Source of the DNA: CAYVVT01 sp964454335
Lineage (GTDB): Bacteria > Fidelibacterota > UBA8477 > JABMPR01
Assembly (NCBI GenBank): GCA_964454335.1
Contig: CAYVVT010000021.1
Location: 1-45,207 of the forward strand
Direction: 5' to 3'
Length of the DNA: 45,207 nucleotides
Part shown: positions 16,532-24,738 of the stretch, piece after piece
How the letters are laid out: every line of letters starts with the position of its first letter
Position numbering within the stretch: the first letter of the stretch is position 1
Notes under the pieces: model-generated
Databases searched by the model: none
What the model was told of the DNA's origin: nothing
The model's input: only the letters and a program-made list of their open reading frames with translations
Translations under genes and position numbers: made by a program

Positions 16532-17464
16532 ATGCTCGAACTCAAAGACAAATGGATCTGGGATTTCTGGTTTTGTCAGGACGGAACTGATTTCCATCTC
16601 TTTTATCTGCAGGCACCACGCTCTCTTGGTAATGAGCGTCTCCGGCATCACAACGCCACCATCGGGCACGCTCAATCCCGGGACCTGCAGCACTGGATAC
16701 CGCTGCCCACCGCTCTGGGCCCGGGAAAAGAAGATGAGTGGGACGATCTGGCCACCTGGACAGGGAGTGTCATTCGAAAAGGAGATCGCTGGTACCTATT
16801 GTACACGGGAGTCAGTAAGGCCGAGAAAGGACTTGTTCAACGCATCGGACTGGCCGTTTCAGAGGATCTGATCCACTGGAAGAAGCATTCCGGTAATCCC
16901 ATCCTTGAGGCTGATGGGCGTTGGTATGAGCTCCTGGATCTGGATGCCTGGCACGACCAGGCCTGGCGGGATCCATGGGTGTTCAAGTTTGATGGACGAT
17001 ACCATGCCATGATCACTGCACGGGCAAACGTGGGGCCCGCCGATGGCCGGGGCGTCATTGGCCATGCTTTCTCAGATGATCTGCTGGAATGGCGGGTGGG
17101 ACCGCCCTTGACAACACCTGGCGATTTTGGACAATTGGAGGTTCCCCAACTCATTGAGGTGCAGGATCATAACTATCTCGTTTTCAGTACGGATCGCTTC
17201 TCGCATTCCAAAGCTTATCTACAGCGAACCGGCGCCCAGCCGGCAACAGGTACTGGCTGTTACGTCGGTGAGACCCCTCTGGGTCCTTTTCTCGTCCGGG
17301 ATCAGCCCTGGCTTTTCGCCGATGAACATGGCCAGCGATATAGTGGCAAATTCCTGGAAGCCAATGAGCTCGGATGGACATTCATGGCGTTTGAAAACTA
17401 TGATAGCAACGGGGAGTTCATCGGTCGGATCCTTGATCCCTTTATATTGAGTAAAACTGATTAG
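16532..17464 (+). CDS. Five-bladed beta-propeller glycoside hydrolase, GH32/GH68/GH43-like
   Basis: 310 residues with no signal peptide, so probably cytosolic. The layout fits clan GH-J/F propellers: an N-terminal nucleophile-type Asp11 in WIWDFWF, an RDP motif (Asp147 in AWRDPWVF) as transition-state stabiliser, and an acid/base-type Glu203 in QLEVPQL. Strand repeats such as SRDLQHW, SEDLIHW and SDDLLEW are typical of these propellers. The first motif differs from the W-M-N-D-P-N-G of true invertases, so fructoside specificity should not be assumed. It starts on the base after the dehydrogenase stop codon. Its partner enzymes suggest it releases a sugar that is then oxidised. The 3' side is followed by palindromic repeats. 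Confidence 0.7.
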   Translation: MLELKDKWIWDFWFCQDGTDFHLFYLQAPRSLGNERLRHHNATIGHAQSRDLQHWIPLPTALGPGKEDEWDDLATWTGSVIRKGDRWYLLYTGVSKAEKGLVQRIGLAVSEDLIHWKKHSGNPILEADGRWYELLDLDAWHDQAWRDPWVFKFDGRYHAMITARANVGPADGRGVIGHAFSDDLLEWRVGPPLTTPGDFGQLEVPQLIEVQDHNYLVFSTDRFSHSKAYLQRTGAQPATGTGCYVGETPLGPFLVRDQPWLFADEHGQRYSGKFLEANELGWTFMAFENYDSNGEFIGRILDPFILSKTD

Positions 17465-17499
17465 GATCCACCGTAGGGTTTTGGTCGAATATTCTGCGA

Positions 17500-17580
17500 G
17501 GTCACCCTGAGCCTGTCGAAGGGCGAACGAGCACTAAACGGCAAAGCTTTGGGGCAACCTTCGACAGGCTCAGGGTGACC
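17500..17580. repeat. Dispersed palindromic repeat, 23-bp perfect arms
   Basis: The arm at 17500-17522 (GGTCACCCTGAGCCTGTCGA then AGG) is exactly complementary to 17558-17580, with a 35-base loop. This motif is, to my knowledge, a REP-like intergenic repeat found in many unrelated bacteria. It lies between two convergent genes and may also terminate transcription on both strands. Confidence 0.85.
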
Positions 17581-17587
17581 CGGTTTC

Positions 17588-17658
17588 TCGTAATGACAAC
17601 GAGGTATTATGTCATTGCGAGGAGGCATTTGCGTAGCAGATGACGACGTGGCAATCTC
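17588..17658. repeat. Second REP-like repeat (GTCATTGCGAGGAG type)
   Basis: TCGTAATGACA (17588-17598) pairs with TGTCATTGCGA (17610-17620) with one mismatch. The following stretch to GCAATCTC at 17651-17658 matches the widely dispersed intergenic repeat family that starts GTCATTGCGAGGAG and ends GCAATCTC. The identification is from memory of that family. Confidence 0.65.
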
Positions 17659-17688
17659 GATGGTTTGGTCATGAGGTTGTCTGGCTGG

Positions 17689-17721
17689 ATCACCACAGCC
17701 CGCTTCGCCGGGCTTCGTGAT
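17689..17721. repeat. Third small palindrome of the repeat cluster
   Basis: ATCAC (17689-17693) with AGCCCG (17697-17702) pairs with CGGGCT (17709-17714) and GTGAT (17717-17721), with small internal bulges. It ends just before the stop codon of the convergent GH63-like gene. Confidence 0.45.
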
Positions 17722-17729
17722 GACATATA

Positions 17730-19016
17730 TTAATAACCCGACTCGATCAGGTCGATCACCAGCGCCGCCGTCCACGAGAACGAATCGCTCCCCAGGCCTT
17801 CGCCGGTTTCAGGATTGAAGTACTCATAAAAACCGTTCTGCTCTACCAACTCAAGTGTTTCACCAGCCAATCTTGAAGCGAGATCGACAGCCCCGTAGAT
17901 CTCCAGGCCTCTGATGATCATCCAGTTCATATTGATCCATACAGGCCCCCGCCAGTAAAGCACAGGATCATAATTAGTGCTCTGTAACGATTCTGAGCAG
18001 ACGCCCCATCCCGTTTCTGGCCATGATCCTGAGGATAGCAGATCGCTAATCATCGTGACAGCTCGGTTGTGATCGGGATAACCGGTGAACAGTGGGATAT
18101 ACTTACTGATGTTATCCGAACCTATGTAGCAGTCTGAGACCAGGTCGAAGTCCTGGTATCGGCCGGTCTCTTTGTTCCAGAGTCTGGATTCGATGGATGC
18201 TGAAAGCCTCCTGTACATGTCAGATATGGGATGGGGGTCTTCATCGATGATCTCTGCGATGGAGATCAGTGCCTCCAGGGATCTCAGATGCAAGCTGTTG
18301 AAAAGAACGGACTGGACTGCGAACAATCGTAGATCATGGATCCTGCTCCAATCCCAACTCTCCATTGCATAGCGCTGTACCAGGTAGGAATAACGCATGT
18401 ACTCCTTATCCGAAGGACGCTGGACATCAGGGATATGTTGATTGTCCCGACGCATGAAACGTGGTTTAAAATCCAGATCGAACTGATGCAGGGCCTGGTC
18501 CCAGTTGCTGGCATTGTCCATTCCACTTTCCCATGGGTGACAGATGAAAGACAGACCCTGTCCATCGGGATCCCGCTCTCGGAGCAGGAAGGTGGAATAG
18601 TGGACAAGTGCAGGATAGATTTCTCTGAGGAACTGAATGCTTTTCTGCTCGTCACAGGAATGGTTAAACACCTCGAGGGCGGCGAATGCCAGGATCGGTG
18701 GCTGGGTGATCCCGCTGGTGCGTAGCTCTCCAGGTGCCAGAGTAAGATCCCTGCCCCAGTAGTCGGGACCCGGGCGGTAATCATCGGCTGTCGGATTGAA
18801 GACGATGTGTGGGATCATGCCGTTGGACCACTGCGCCTGGATCAATGTCTTGAGTTCTGCTTGAGCCCGGATCTCATCCAGATGTGATAATCCAATGGCG
18901 ATAAAGGCAGAATCCCAGTTCCACTGATGGGGATACAGCCTGGGCGCTGGTTTGGTGCAATTTCCCAGGTCGTTGGACCTCAAGACTTTGATTGCCGCAG
19001 TTTTCAGATCTTCCAT
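17730..19016 (-). CDS. GH63-type glycosidase, mannosylglycerate/glucosylglycerate hydrolase-like
   Basis: 428 residues from the ATG at 19016 (a GTG one codon earlier is possible). The (alpha/alpha)6 toroid and size match bacterial mannosylglycerate hydrolases, which are much shorter than eukaryotic GH63 glucosidases. Diagnostic segments are QWNWDSAFIAIG (Trp34-Asp35), CHPWESGMDNASNWD with a candidate general acid Asp167, YWRGPVWINMNWM, and FYEYFNPETGEGLG carrying the second catalytic Glu. The enzyme would cleave alpha-mannosyl- or glucosyl-glycerate, or a similar alpha-glycoside, in the cytosol; no signal peptide is seen. It is transcribed away from the lacI-type gene with a palindromic operator between, so the repressor probably controls it. 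The exact substrate is inference. Confidence 0.8.
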   Translation of the reverse strand: MEDLKTAAIKVLRSNDLGNCTKPAPRLYPHQWNWDSAFIAIGLSHLDEIRAQAELKTLIQAQWSNGMIPHIVFNPTADDYRPGPDYWGRDLTLAPGELRTSGITQPPILAFAALEVFNHSCDEQKSIQFLREIYPALVHYSTFLLRERDPDGQGLSFICHPWESGMDNASNWDQALHQFDLDFKPRFMRRDNQHIPDVQRPSDKEYMRYSYLVQRYAMESWDWSRIHDLRLFAVQSVLFNSLHLRSLEALISIAEIIDEDPHPISDMYRRLSASIESRLWNKETGRYQDFDLVSDCYIGSDNISKYIPLFTGYPDHNRAVTMISDLLSSGSWPETGWGVCSESLQSTNYDPVLYWRGPVWINMNWMIIRGLEIYGAVDLASRLAGETLELVEQNGFYEYFNPETGEGLGSDSFSWTAALVIDLIESGY

Positions 19017-19080
19017 CACTCATTCTCACCAATAGTTGCTGAATAACAAAGCAGTTGATCTTTAAACAAATATAAATATC

Positions 19081-19096
19081 TTTAAAGCGCTTTAAA
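19081..19096. promoter_or_regulatory. LacI-type operator palindrome
   Basis: TTTAAAGCGCTTTAAA is a perfect 16-bp palindrome with a central CG step, the hallmark of LacI/PurR-family operators. It lies 23 bp upstream of the LacI-family start codon and 64 bp upstream of the divergent GH63-like gene. A degenerate second copy (CTTTAAATCGCTTAATAG, 19100-19117) adjoins it. The whole gap is AT-rich. Likely autoregulation plus control of both divergent units; I found no other copy of the site in this window. Confidence 0.75.
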
Positions 19097-19119
19097 TAAC
19101 TTTAAATCGCTTAATAGAT

Positions 19120-20136
19120 ATGAAGCCGACAATAAAAGAAATTGCGGAAAGTGCCGGCGTATCACAGGCAACGGTCTCTCTGGTTTTGAATAAACGCCCC
19201 GGTGTTTCTACCGAAACCCGTAAGCGTGTTCAGGACACGATCACCGAACTGAATTACGTTCCAAAGCGATCAGCAAGTCAGCTCGCACGTCAGCAGACCG
19301 GGAATATTGGCTTCATCATCTGGGAAGACCATTTCTCAGAGATCGAGATGTTCTATTCTCAGTGCTTCCTGGGAATGGAGCTGGCCACCCGTGACAGCGA
19401 TTACTATATCCTGCTTACCACGGTTAAGCTGGACTTCAACACGCGTACGGACCTGCCGCGCTTCCTGAGATATGATGATGTGGATGGTGTGGTCCTGGCA
19501 GGCCGGGTACCACATAACCTGATCAAGTTGCTGGAGAAACGGAAGATACCCTTTGTATTGCTGGACTATGAAGTCCCCGGAAAAAACCACCACAAGGTCC
19601 TGATTGATAATTACAAAGGAGCTTATACTGCGGTCCAGGAATTGGTCAACTGTGGTAAAAAGCATATCGGTTACGTCGGTGGATCAGCGGACCATCCCTC
19701 CATAAAGGAGCGGTACCGGGCCTATCTGGCAGCGAGCCAGGATTATGGCTTTGCGGTCAATGGTGACAGTTCGGAACTTGTTTTTTCCATTAATACAGAG
19801 ATCACTCGAGAGATCGGAATTGCCGGTATTCGAGAATTGTTGGACAAGGATGTAGAGCTGGATGCCGTGTTCTGTGCCAACGATACATTGGCTTTCGGCG
19901 TCCTCGAAGAATTAAAACGGCGACGGATCAGCGTTCCTTCAGAGATCGCAGTTGTAGGTTTTGATGATATTTATGCAGCCCGATTCCATTCGCCACCGCT
20001 CTCTTCGATCCATGTACCCAAGATGGATCTCGGGAAGGAAGCCTATAAGCTGCTTCTGGAGATCATCAGCGATCCCACCCGGATCCCCCAGACCCGGACC
20101 ATCGGTGTAGAATGCATCTGCAGGGAGACCACCTGA
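19120..20136 (+). CDS. LacI-family transcriptional regulator
   Basis: 338 residues. The N-terminal helix-turn-helix and hinge are textbook: TIKEIAESAGVSQATVSLVL (about 4-23), the NKRPGVS turn, and the hinge helix region YVPKRSASQLARQQT (minor-groove insertion with SASQLA). The rest is a periplasmic-binding-protein-like effector domain (about 60-335), with DAVFCANDTLAFGVLEEL and VVGFDD motifs near the C-terminal lobe. It should bind the palindrome just upstream and be released by a sugar or sugar phosphate. No Shine-Dalgarno sequence is visible. The stop codon is 3 bp before the next gene, placing the repressor at the head of the glycan operon. Confidence 0.95.
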   Translation: MKPTIKEIAESAGVSQATVSLVLNKRPGVSTETRKRVQDTITELNYVPKRSASQLARQQTGNIGFIIWEDHFSEIEMFYSQCFLGMELATRDSDYYILLTTVKLDFNTRTDLPRFLRYDDVDGVVLAGRVPHNLIKLLEKRKIPFVLLDYEVPGKNHHKVLIDNYKGAYTAVQELVNCGKKHIGYVGGSADHPSIKERYRAYLAASQDYGFAVNGDSSELVFSINTEITREIGIAGIRELLDKDVELDAVFCANDTLAFGVLEELKRRRISVPSEIAVVGFDDIYAARFHSPPLSSIHVPKMDLGKEAYKLLLEIISDPTRIPQTRTIGVECICRETT

Positions 20137-20139
20137 GAC

Positions 20140-22119
20140 ATGGATCTGCTGTCCAGAGAACCGCTGAAGATAGGTGTTAACTACTGGCCTGCTGGATCAG
20201 CCATTCAAATGTGGTCGCAATGGGATCCCAAGGAGATCGCCGCAGACTTTCAGCAGATGAGTACAGCCGGGATCCAGCTGGTACGCTTCTTCCTGTTTAC
20301 ACCTGATTTTGTCCGGGGTGGAGAGGTCCATGCCACCAGCCTGAAGAGATATCGACATGTCCTGAGCCTGCTGGCAGATGCCGATATCCATGGATTGCCC
20401 ACGCTGTTCGTCGGTCACATGTCCGGACAGAATTACCGTGTAGAGGGCTGGGATGAAAAGACATATTTCACTGATCCGGAAGTGCTCGCCCAGCAGAGAG
20501 GCTATGTTCGCCAGATCGTGGATGCTTCACTGGACTGTAAACACCTCGCAGGCTGGTGTCTCACCAATGAGATTCCCAATGATTTCCCGGGAGATGAACC
20601 TGCCAGGATAACCTCCTGGGTTAGAATGATCACCACCACCATCCGTGAACTTGATTCCCGCCCCATCGTGCTGGGAGACGGCGTCTGGTCGCCGGAGGTC
20701 ACAGGGGCCGGTGGCAGGAACAACCTGGAACCATCCCAGCACTACCTGTTGAGAGAACTCGCACCGCTGCAGGATACCCTGGGTGTGCATTTCTACCCCC
20801 GATACGACGATTATTGGCCCCAGGCTTATACCTGCGGTTTCCGCCTGCTCATGGCCGGCTCATGGAAGGAAAATGTATTCCTGGAAGAGTTCGGTCATTC
20901 CATTGCCATGGGATCCGAGGAGAATCAGGCGCTGTACTACCGGGAAGTACTTTTCTCCGCCATGCAAACAGGGGCTTCTGCGGTCCTGAACTGGTGCTGG
21001 ACAGATTTTGACAAGCCCGATCTGCGGCCTTACCTGCATAATCCTTTTGAAATGCGTTTTGGCCTGCGCCGCAGTGATGGCAGCTTTCGTCCAGCCCTGC
21101 AGGAGATGCAGGAATTCGCACGGTTATCAAAAGATCTTACGGATGAAGGGTGGGAACCAGCAAAAGAGGACAGCTGGTTACCCGTTCCTGCAACATTCTA
21201 CCATCCGCTCCCATTCGACTGGGACGGGGATACGGATACAAGATACAAGCTTTACCTCCATACTTATGGCGCACTGGCCAGTGCCGGTGCTGCACCAGTC
21301 TGCATCCATGAACCTGCCGTGGATTATCTGTCACAGGTCCATGAGAATCACTTCACGCATGCTGCCTCCTTCTTGCATGCACCGGCCACTTTGTGGCTGC
21401 CTGCAATGAAACGGCTCAGTGCGCCATTCTGGAAAGAATGCCTAGATCACGTTCATCGTGGAGGCACGATTTACGCCAGCTTTGCTGCTGATCACTGGAT
21501 GATCGACCTGGATGAGACCCTGGGAATCCAATCTGATCTGCGCTTTGGCCTGCCCGATTTCTACCCTGATGACATCATGACCATCTCAAGTCCCAGTGCC
21601 TGGGGTGCATTCGACGAGGAACCCATTTCCATCCATCTGGGCGAATGGAGAGAACGGCGTGCCCTGGCTTATCTCCCTGCCCGTTGCTCTAGTGCAGAGA
21701 TCCTCTTGCAGGACAACTCCGGCCGGCCGTTGCTGATCCGCAAGAAGCACGGCTCCGGCGTCATCTATTTCTCCCTGTTCCCCTTCGAGATGCTCATGAC
21801 CCAGAGCAGTGACGAGAATGTCCGCACAATCATGACTATGTTGTATGCCTCGATACGAGAAGCACAACTGCCGAGCGGTTCAAGCTGCGTGACTCCTGGC
21901 GGCGAATTCATGCGATTCCAGCGTGGCCAAGGAACCAGGGAATTCCTGTTCAATCACTCCTGGGAACCACGAACTTTCAAGATCCGATCCAAAAAACCTA
22001 ACGAAGAGACAAAGAACATTCGGGTTGAATTGCCCCCGAAGTGCTTTTGTGAGATAGATACCAGAGAGTATTCCAATGGGGAGAAGAACAATGTGAATGC
22101 CGTTGGTATCGAGAATTGA
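20140..22119 (+). CDS. Clan GH-A glycoside hydrolase with glutaminase-like middle domain (GH42/GH164/GH5-like)
   Basis: 659 residues with no signal peptide, so likely cytosolic. The N-terminal TIM barrel (about 8-340) starts IGVNYWPAG and carries an acid/base Glu144 in LTNEIPN and a candidate nucleophile Glu250 in VFLEEFG, the clan GH-A pattern. A second domain (about 380-600) has the flavodoxin/glutaminase-like layout seen in the trimerisation domain of GH42 beta-galactosidases and GH164 beta-mannosidases, with HRGGTIYASFAADHW and a short GSGVIYFSLFPFE segment. A short C-terminal beta domain follows. Substrate is probably a beta-linked oligosaccharide; a beta-mannosidase would fit the neighbouring GH130 genes but is inference. 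It is translated right behind the repressor. Confidence 0.75.
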   Translation: MDLLSREPLKIGVNYWPAGSAIQMWSQWDPKEIAADFQQMSTAGIQLVRFFLFTPDFVRGGEVHATSLKRYRHVLSLLADADIHGLPTLFVGHMSGQNYRVEGWDEKTYFTDPEVLAQQRGYVRQIVDASLDCKHLAGWCLTNEIPNDFPGDEPARITSWVRMITTTIRELDSRPIVLGDGVWSPEVTGAGGRNNLEPSQHYLLRELAPLQDTLGVHFYPRYDDYWPQAYTCGFRLLMAGSWKENVFLEEFGHSIAMGSEENQALYYREVLFSAMQTGASAVLNWCWTDFDKPDLRPYLHNPFEMRFGLRRSDGSFRPALQEMQEFARLSKDLTDEGWEPAKEDSWLPVPATFYHPLPFDWDGDTDTRYKLYLHTYGALASAGAAPVCIHEPAVDYLSQVHENHFTHAASFLHAPATLWLPAMKRLSAPFWKECLDHVHRGGTIYASFAADHWMIDLDETLGIQSDLRFGLPDFYPDDIMTISSPSAWGAFDEEPISIHLGEWRERRALAYLPARCSSAEILLQDNSGRPLLIRKKHGSGVIYFSLFPFEMLMTQSSDENVRTIMTMLYASIREAQLPSGSSCVTPGGEFMRFQRGQGTREFLFNHSWEPRTFKIRSKKPNEETKNIRVELPPKCFCEIDTREYSNGEKNNVNAVGIEN

Positions 22120-22152
22120 AAAAATGGCAATGCTAACAATAAGGAGGAAAAA

Positions 22153-24639
22153 ATGGCTATGCGTAAGATCGCAACCATGATGCTCTTGATCTGTCTGGGA
22201 TTTGTTTTCGCTGAAGACAATCTGCTCATCAATCCCGGCATGGAAGATCAGACGCCGGCATTCTGGACACCGTTGAATGGTGTATTTGGAACCGATGTTG
22301 GTGTCACCGCGTCAGACATGGCTTACAGTGGCTTCCATTCGTTCATGATAACGAAGGCAGCTGCTACCACTGACGTCGTGGGCTGGGTATCGGACAACAA
22401 TGCCAACCTGTATTGGAACAATGCAGCAGCATCCACCTACAACATCAGCGGCTGGGTCAAACTGGCAGGTGTGAACACTGCTCCGACAACTGATGATGAG
22501 AAGATCGGTCTGGTCTTTGAATTCCTGGATGAGTCAGGTGGTGAACTGGTCACAGAATTTCTCTGGGCCGATCAGTCCGCAGCTGATGCTGACTGGGCTG
22601 AACTGAGTGGTGTCACCATCCTTACAGCAGAACCCGGTTCTGTAGTCGTGAAGATGATCATGGGTAAGGACGCCACCGGAACCGCCTATTTTGACAATCT
22701 GGGCTGTGGTACCACACCGGATTGGACTATGGGCCTGTTCAATGGCAATGCAGAGACCGTTCACGGCTGGTTGAACTGGTATGCATCTGATAATGGCTCC
22801 TACGGGACCGTTACAAGCAACGATGCACACAGCGGTGACTATGCCCAGGAACTCTGGAAACCGGATACGACTTCGTCATCCTCAGAGATCGTCTACTACT
22901 CCGTACCCGTTCCTGTGGTTGCAGGTGACTGGTACAAGGTCGGCTTCTGGGCTAAGACCGTTGGAGTGAATTCGGATCCTTCATTCGAATCGACCTTCAT
23001 TCGTAAGGATCGACTTGATGATCGTCTGGGAATCACCTTCTTCTTTCACTCAGATGCAGTGATCGATGAAGGTTGGAGTCTCAGCGGCGGCGACAAGTTC
23101 GTCTATGTTGATCAGACCACCACGGATACGGACTGGACCTATTACACCGTAGCAGAACGGGCTCCTGATGATGCCACCGGTATCTCCGTGCGCTCCCGCT
23201 ACACGTCCAATCCCACCGGTCTCACCTATTTTGATGATTTCTCTGTTGAGAGAATGATCGAAGTGGGTTCGGAGATCCTGGATAACGCCGGTATGGAAGA
23301 CCAGACACCGGCATTCTGGTCACCACTGAATGGTACATTCGGTACTGATGTTGATGTGACTGCAGCTGATGACGCCTATGCTGGCTTCCACAGCTTCATG
23401 ATCACCAAGTCTGCGGCTACCACCGATATGGTTGGCTGGGTTTCAGACAACAACTCGGATCTGTACTGGAACAATGCCGCAGCCTCTACCTTCAATCTCA
23501 GCGGTATGGTGAAACTGGCCGGTGTCAATACTTCACCTGCCAATGATGACGAGAAGATCGGTCTGATCTTTGAGTTTCTGGATGCCTCGGGCACTGCGAT
23601 AGTCACAGAGAACGTTTGGGTCGATCAGGATACCGCAACTGTTGACTGGCGTTCACTCGATGCCGTTACAATCCTCACCGAGGAACCGGCTCAAGTCATA
23701 GTGAAGATGGTCATGGGCAAGGATGCCACTGGAACGGTCTACTTTGATAACCTCGGATGCGGTACCACACCGGACTGGACGATGGGGCTGTTCAATGGCA
23801 ATGCCGAGACCATCGATGGCTGGCTGAACTGGTATGCCTCTGATAACGGGTCCTATGGGACTGTTACAGATAATGATGCGCATACGGGCGACTATGCCCA
23901 GGAACTGTTCAAACCAGATACCACCAGTTCCTCGTCCGAGATCGTCTACTATTCCATCCCGTATCCTGTTGTAGCAGGTGAATGGTACAAGGTGGCGTTC
24001 TGGGCCAAGACTGTTGACGTGAGCAACGATCCGTCCTACGAACCCAGTTATACCCTCCGGGAACGTATCGACGAGCGGATCGGTATCACCTACTTCTGGC
24101 ATGCCGATGCCGTCATCAATGAAGGCTGGAGCCTCAGTGGTGGCGACAAGTTCGTCTATATCGATCAGACGACGGCCGATACGGACTGGACCCTCTATGA
24201 GGTAGCGGAACAGGCAGCGGATGATGCAACCGGCATCTCCGTTCGTTCACGTTATACCTCACATCCGACGGGTTTGACCTATTTCGATGATTTCTCTGTG
24301 AAAAAACTGGTGGCTGCACCGGTTTCCATCAATGATGATTTTGTCGAAACCATCAATCCGACGGACTATATCCTGAGTCAGAACTACCCGAATCCATTCA
24401 ATCCCAGCACTACCATCGAGTATGATCTTGCGGTAGCAGGCTGGATAAGTCTGGATATCTATAACTATCTGGGTCAGAAGATCACGACACTGTATTCCGG
24501 ACATCAGGGAACAGGTCGTCACAGCATCGCGTGGGATGCCACCAATGCCGCGGGTGAACCCGTTGCTGCCGGTGTTTATCTCTACGTGCTCACGGGTGAC
24601 AATACTCAGATCACCCAGAAAATGGTCCTGATCCGCTAG
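22153..24639 (+). CDS. Secreted tandem CBM-like protein with C-terminal sorting domain
   Basis: 828 residues; strong AAGGAGG site 5 bp before the ATG and a signal peptide (residues 1-20, ending FVFAED). The mature chain is two copies of a 351-residue block, each made of two jelly-roll-like carbohydrate-binding (CBM4/9-type) modules. The A module begins with NPGMEDQTPAFW and the B module with MGLFNGNAET. Repeated positions are exactly 1053 bp apart at three checkpoints, so the copies differ only by substitutions. A linker leads to a sorting domain (NYPNPFNPSTTIEYDL to TQKMVLIR, about 738-828). No catalytic residues are apparent. Probable role: cell-surface glycan capture for the TonB receptor encoded next. 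Confidence 0.85.
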   Translation: MAMRKIATMMLLICLGFVFAEDNLLINPGMEDQTPAFWTPLNGVFGTDVGVTASDMAYSGFHSFMITKAAATTDVVGWVSDNNANLYWNNAAASTYNISGWVKLAGVNTAPTTDDEKIGLVFEFLDESGGELVTEFLWADQSAADADWAELSGVTILTAEPGSVVVKMIMGKDATGTAYFDNLGCGTTPDWTMGLFNGNAETVHGWLNWYASDNGSYGTVTSNDAHSGDYAQELWKPDTTSSSSEIVYYSVPVPVVAGDWYKVGFWAKTVGVNSDPSFESTFIRKDRLDDRLGITFFFHSDAVIDEGWSLSGGDKFVYVDQTTTDTDWTYYTVAERAPDDATGISVRSRYTSNPTGLTYFDDFSVERMIEVGSEILDNAGMEDQTPAFWSPLNGTFGTDVDVTAADDAYAGFHSFMITKSAATTDMVGWVSDNNSDLYWNNAAASTFNLSGMVKLAGVNTSPANDDEKIGLIFEFLDASGTAIVTENVWVDQDTATVDWRSLDAVTILTEEPAQVIVKMVMGKDATGTVYFDNLGCGTTPDWTMGLFNGNAETIDGWLNWYASDNGSYGTVTDNDAHTGDYAQELFKPDTTSSSSEIVYYSIPYPVVAGEWYKVAFWAKTVDVSNDPSYEPSYTLRERIDERIGITYFWHADAVINEGWSLSGGDKFVYIDQTTADTDWTLYEVAEQAADDATGISVRSRYTSHPTGLTYFDDFSVKKLVAAPVSINDDFVETINPTDYILSQNYPNPFNPSTTIEYDLAVAGWISLDIYNYLGQKITTLYSGHQGTGRHSIAWDATNAAGEPVAAGVYLYVLTGDNTQITQKMVLIR

Positions 24640-24662
24640 TCAAAGGCGTCACTCAGGTCATA

Positions 24663-24696
24663 TATGGCTGGGCTGTCAGAAGACAGCCCAGCCATA
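24663..24696. promoter_or_regulatory. 15-bp perfect hairpin between the CBM protein and TonB receptor genes
   Basis: TATGGCTGGGCTGTC (24663-24677) pairs perfectly with GACAGCCCAGCCATA (24682-24696) over an AGAA loop. It starts 23 bases after the stop codon and ends 42 bases before the next start. There is no U-tract, so it may be an attenuator or an RNA-stabilising 3' structure that sets a high ratio of surface protein to receptor, instead of a full terminator. Confidence 0.75.
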
Positions 24697-24738
24697 ACAT
24701 AGCGCTATCACTCACACCGAAATGAGGAGGTCATGACA

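Noticed and set aside
17500..17721. Repeat cluster as a CRISPR array
   Set aside because: The repeats are inverted and of different families, with no regular direct repeat-spacer pattern and no cas genes.
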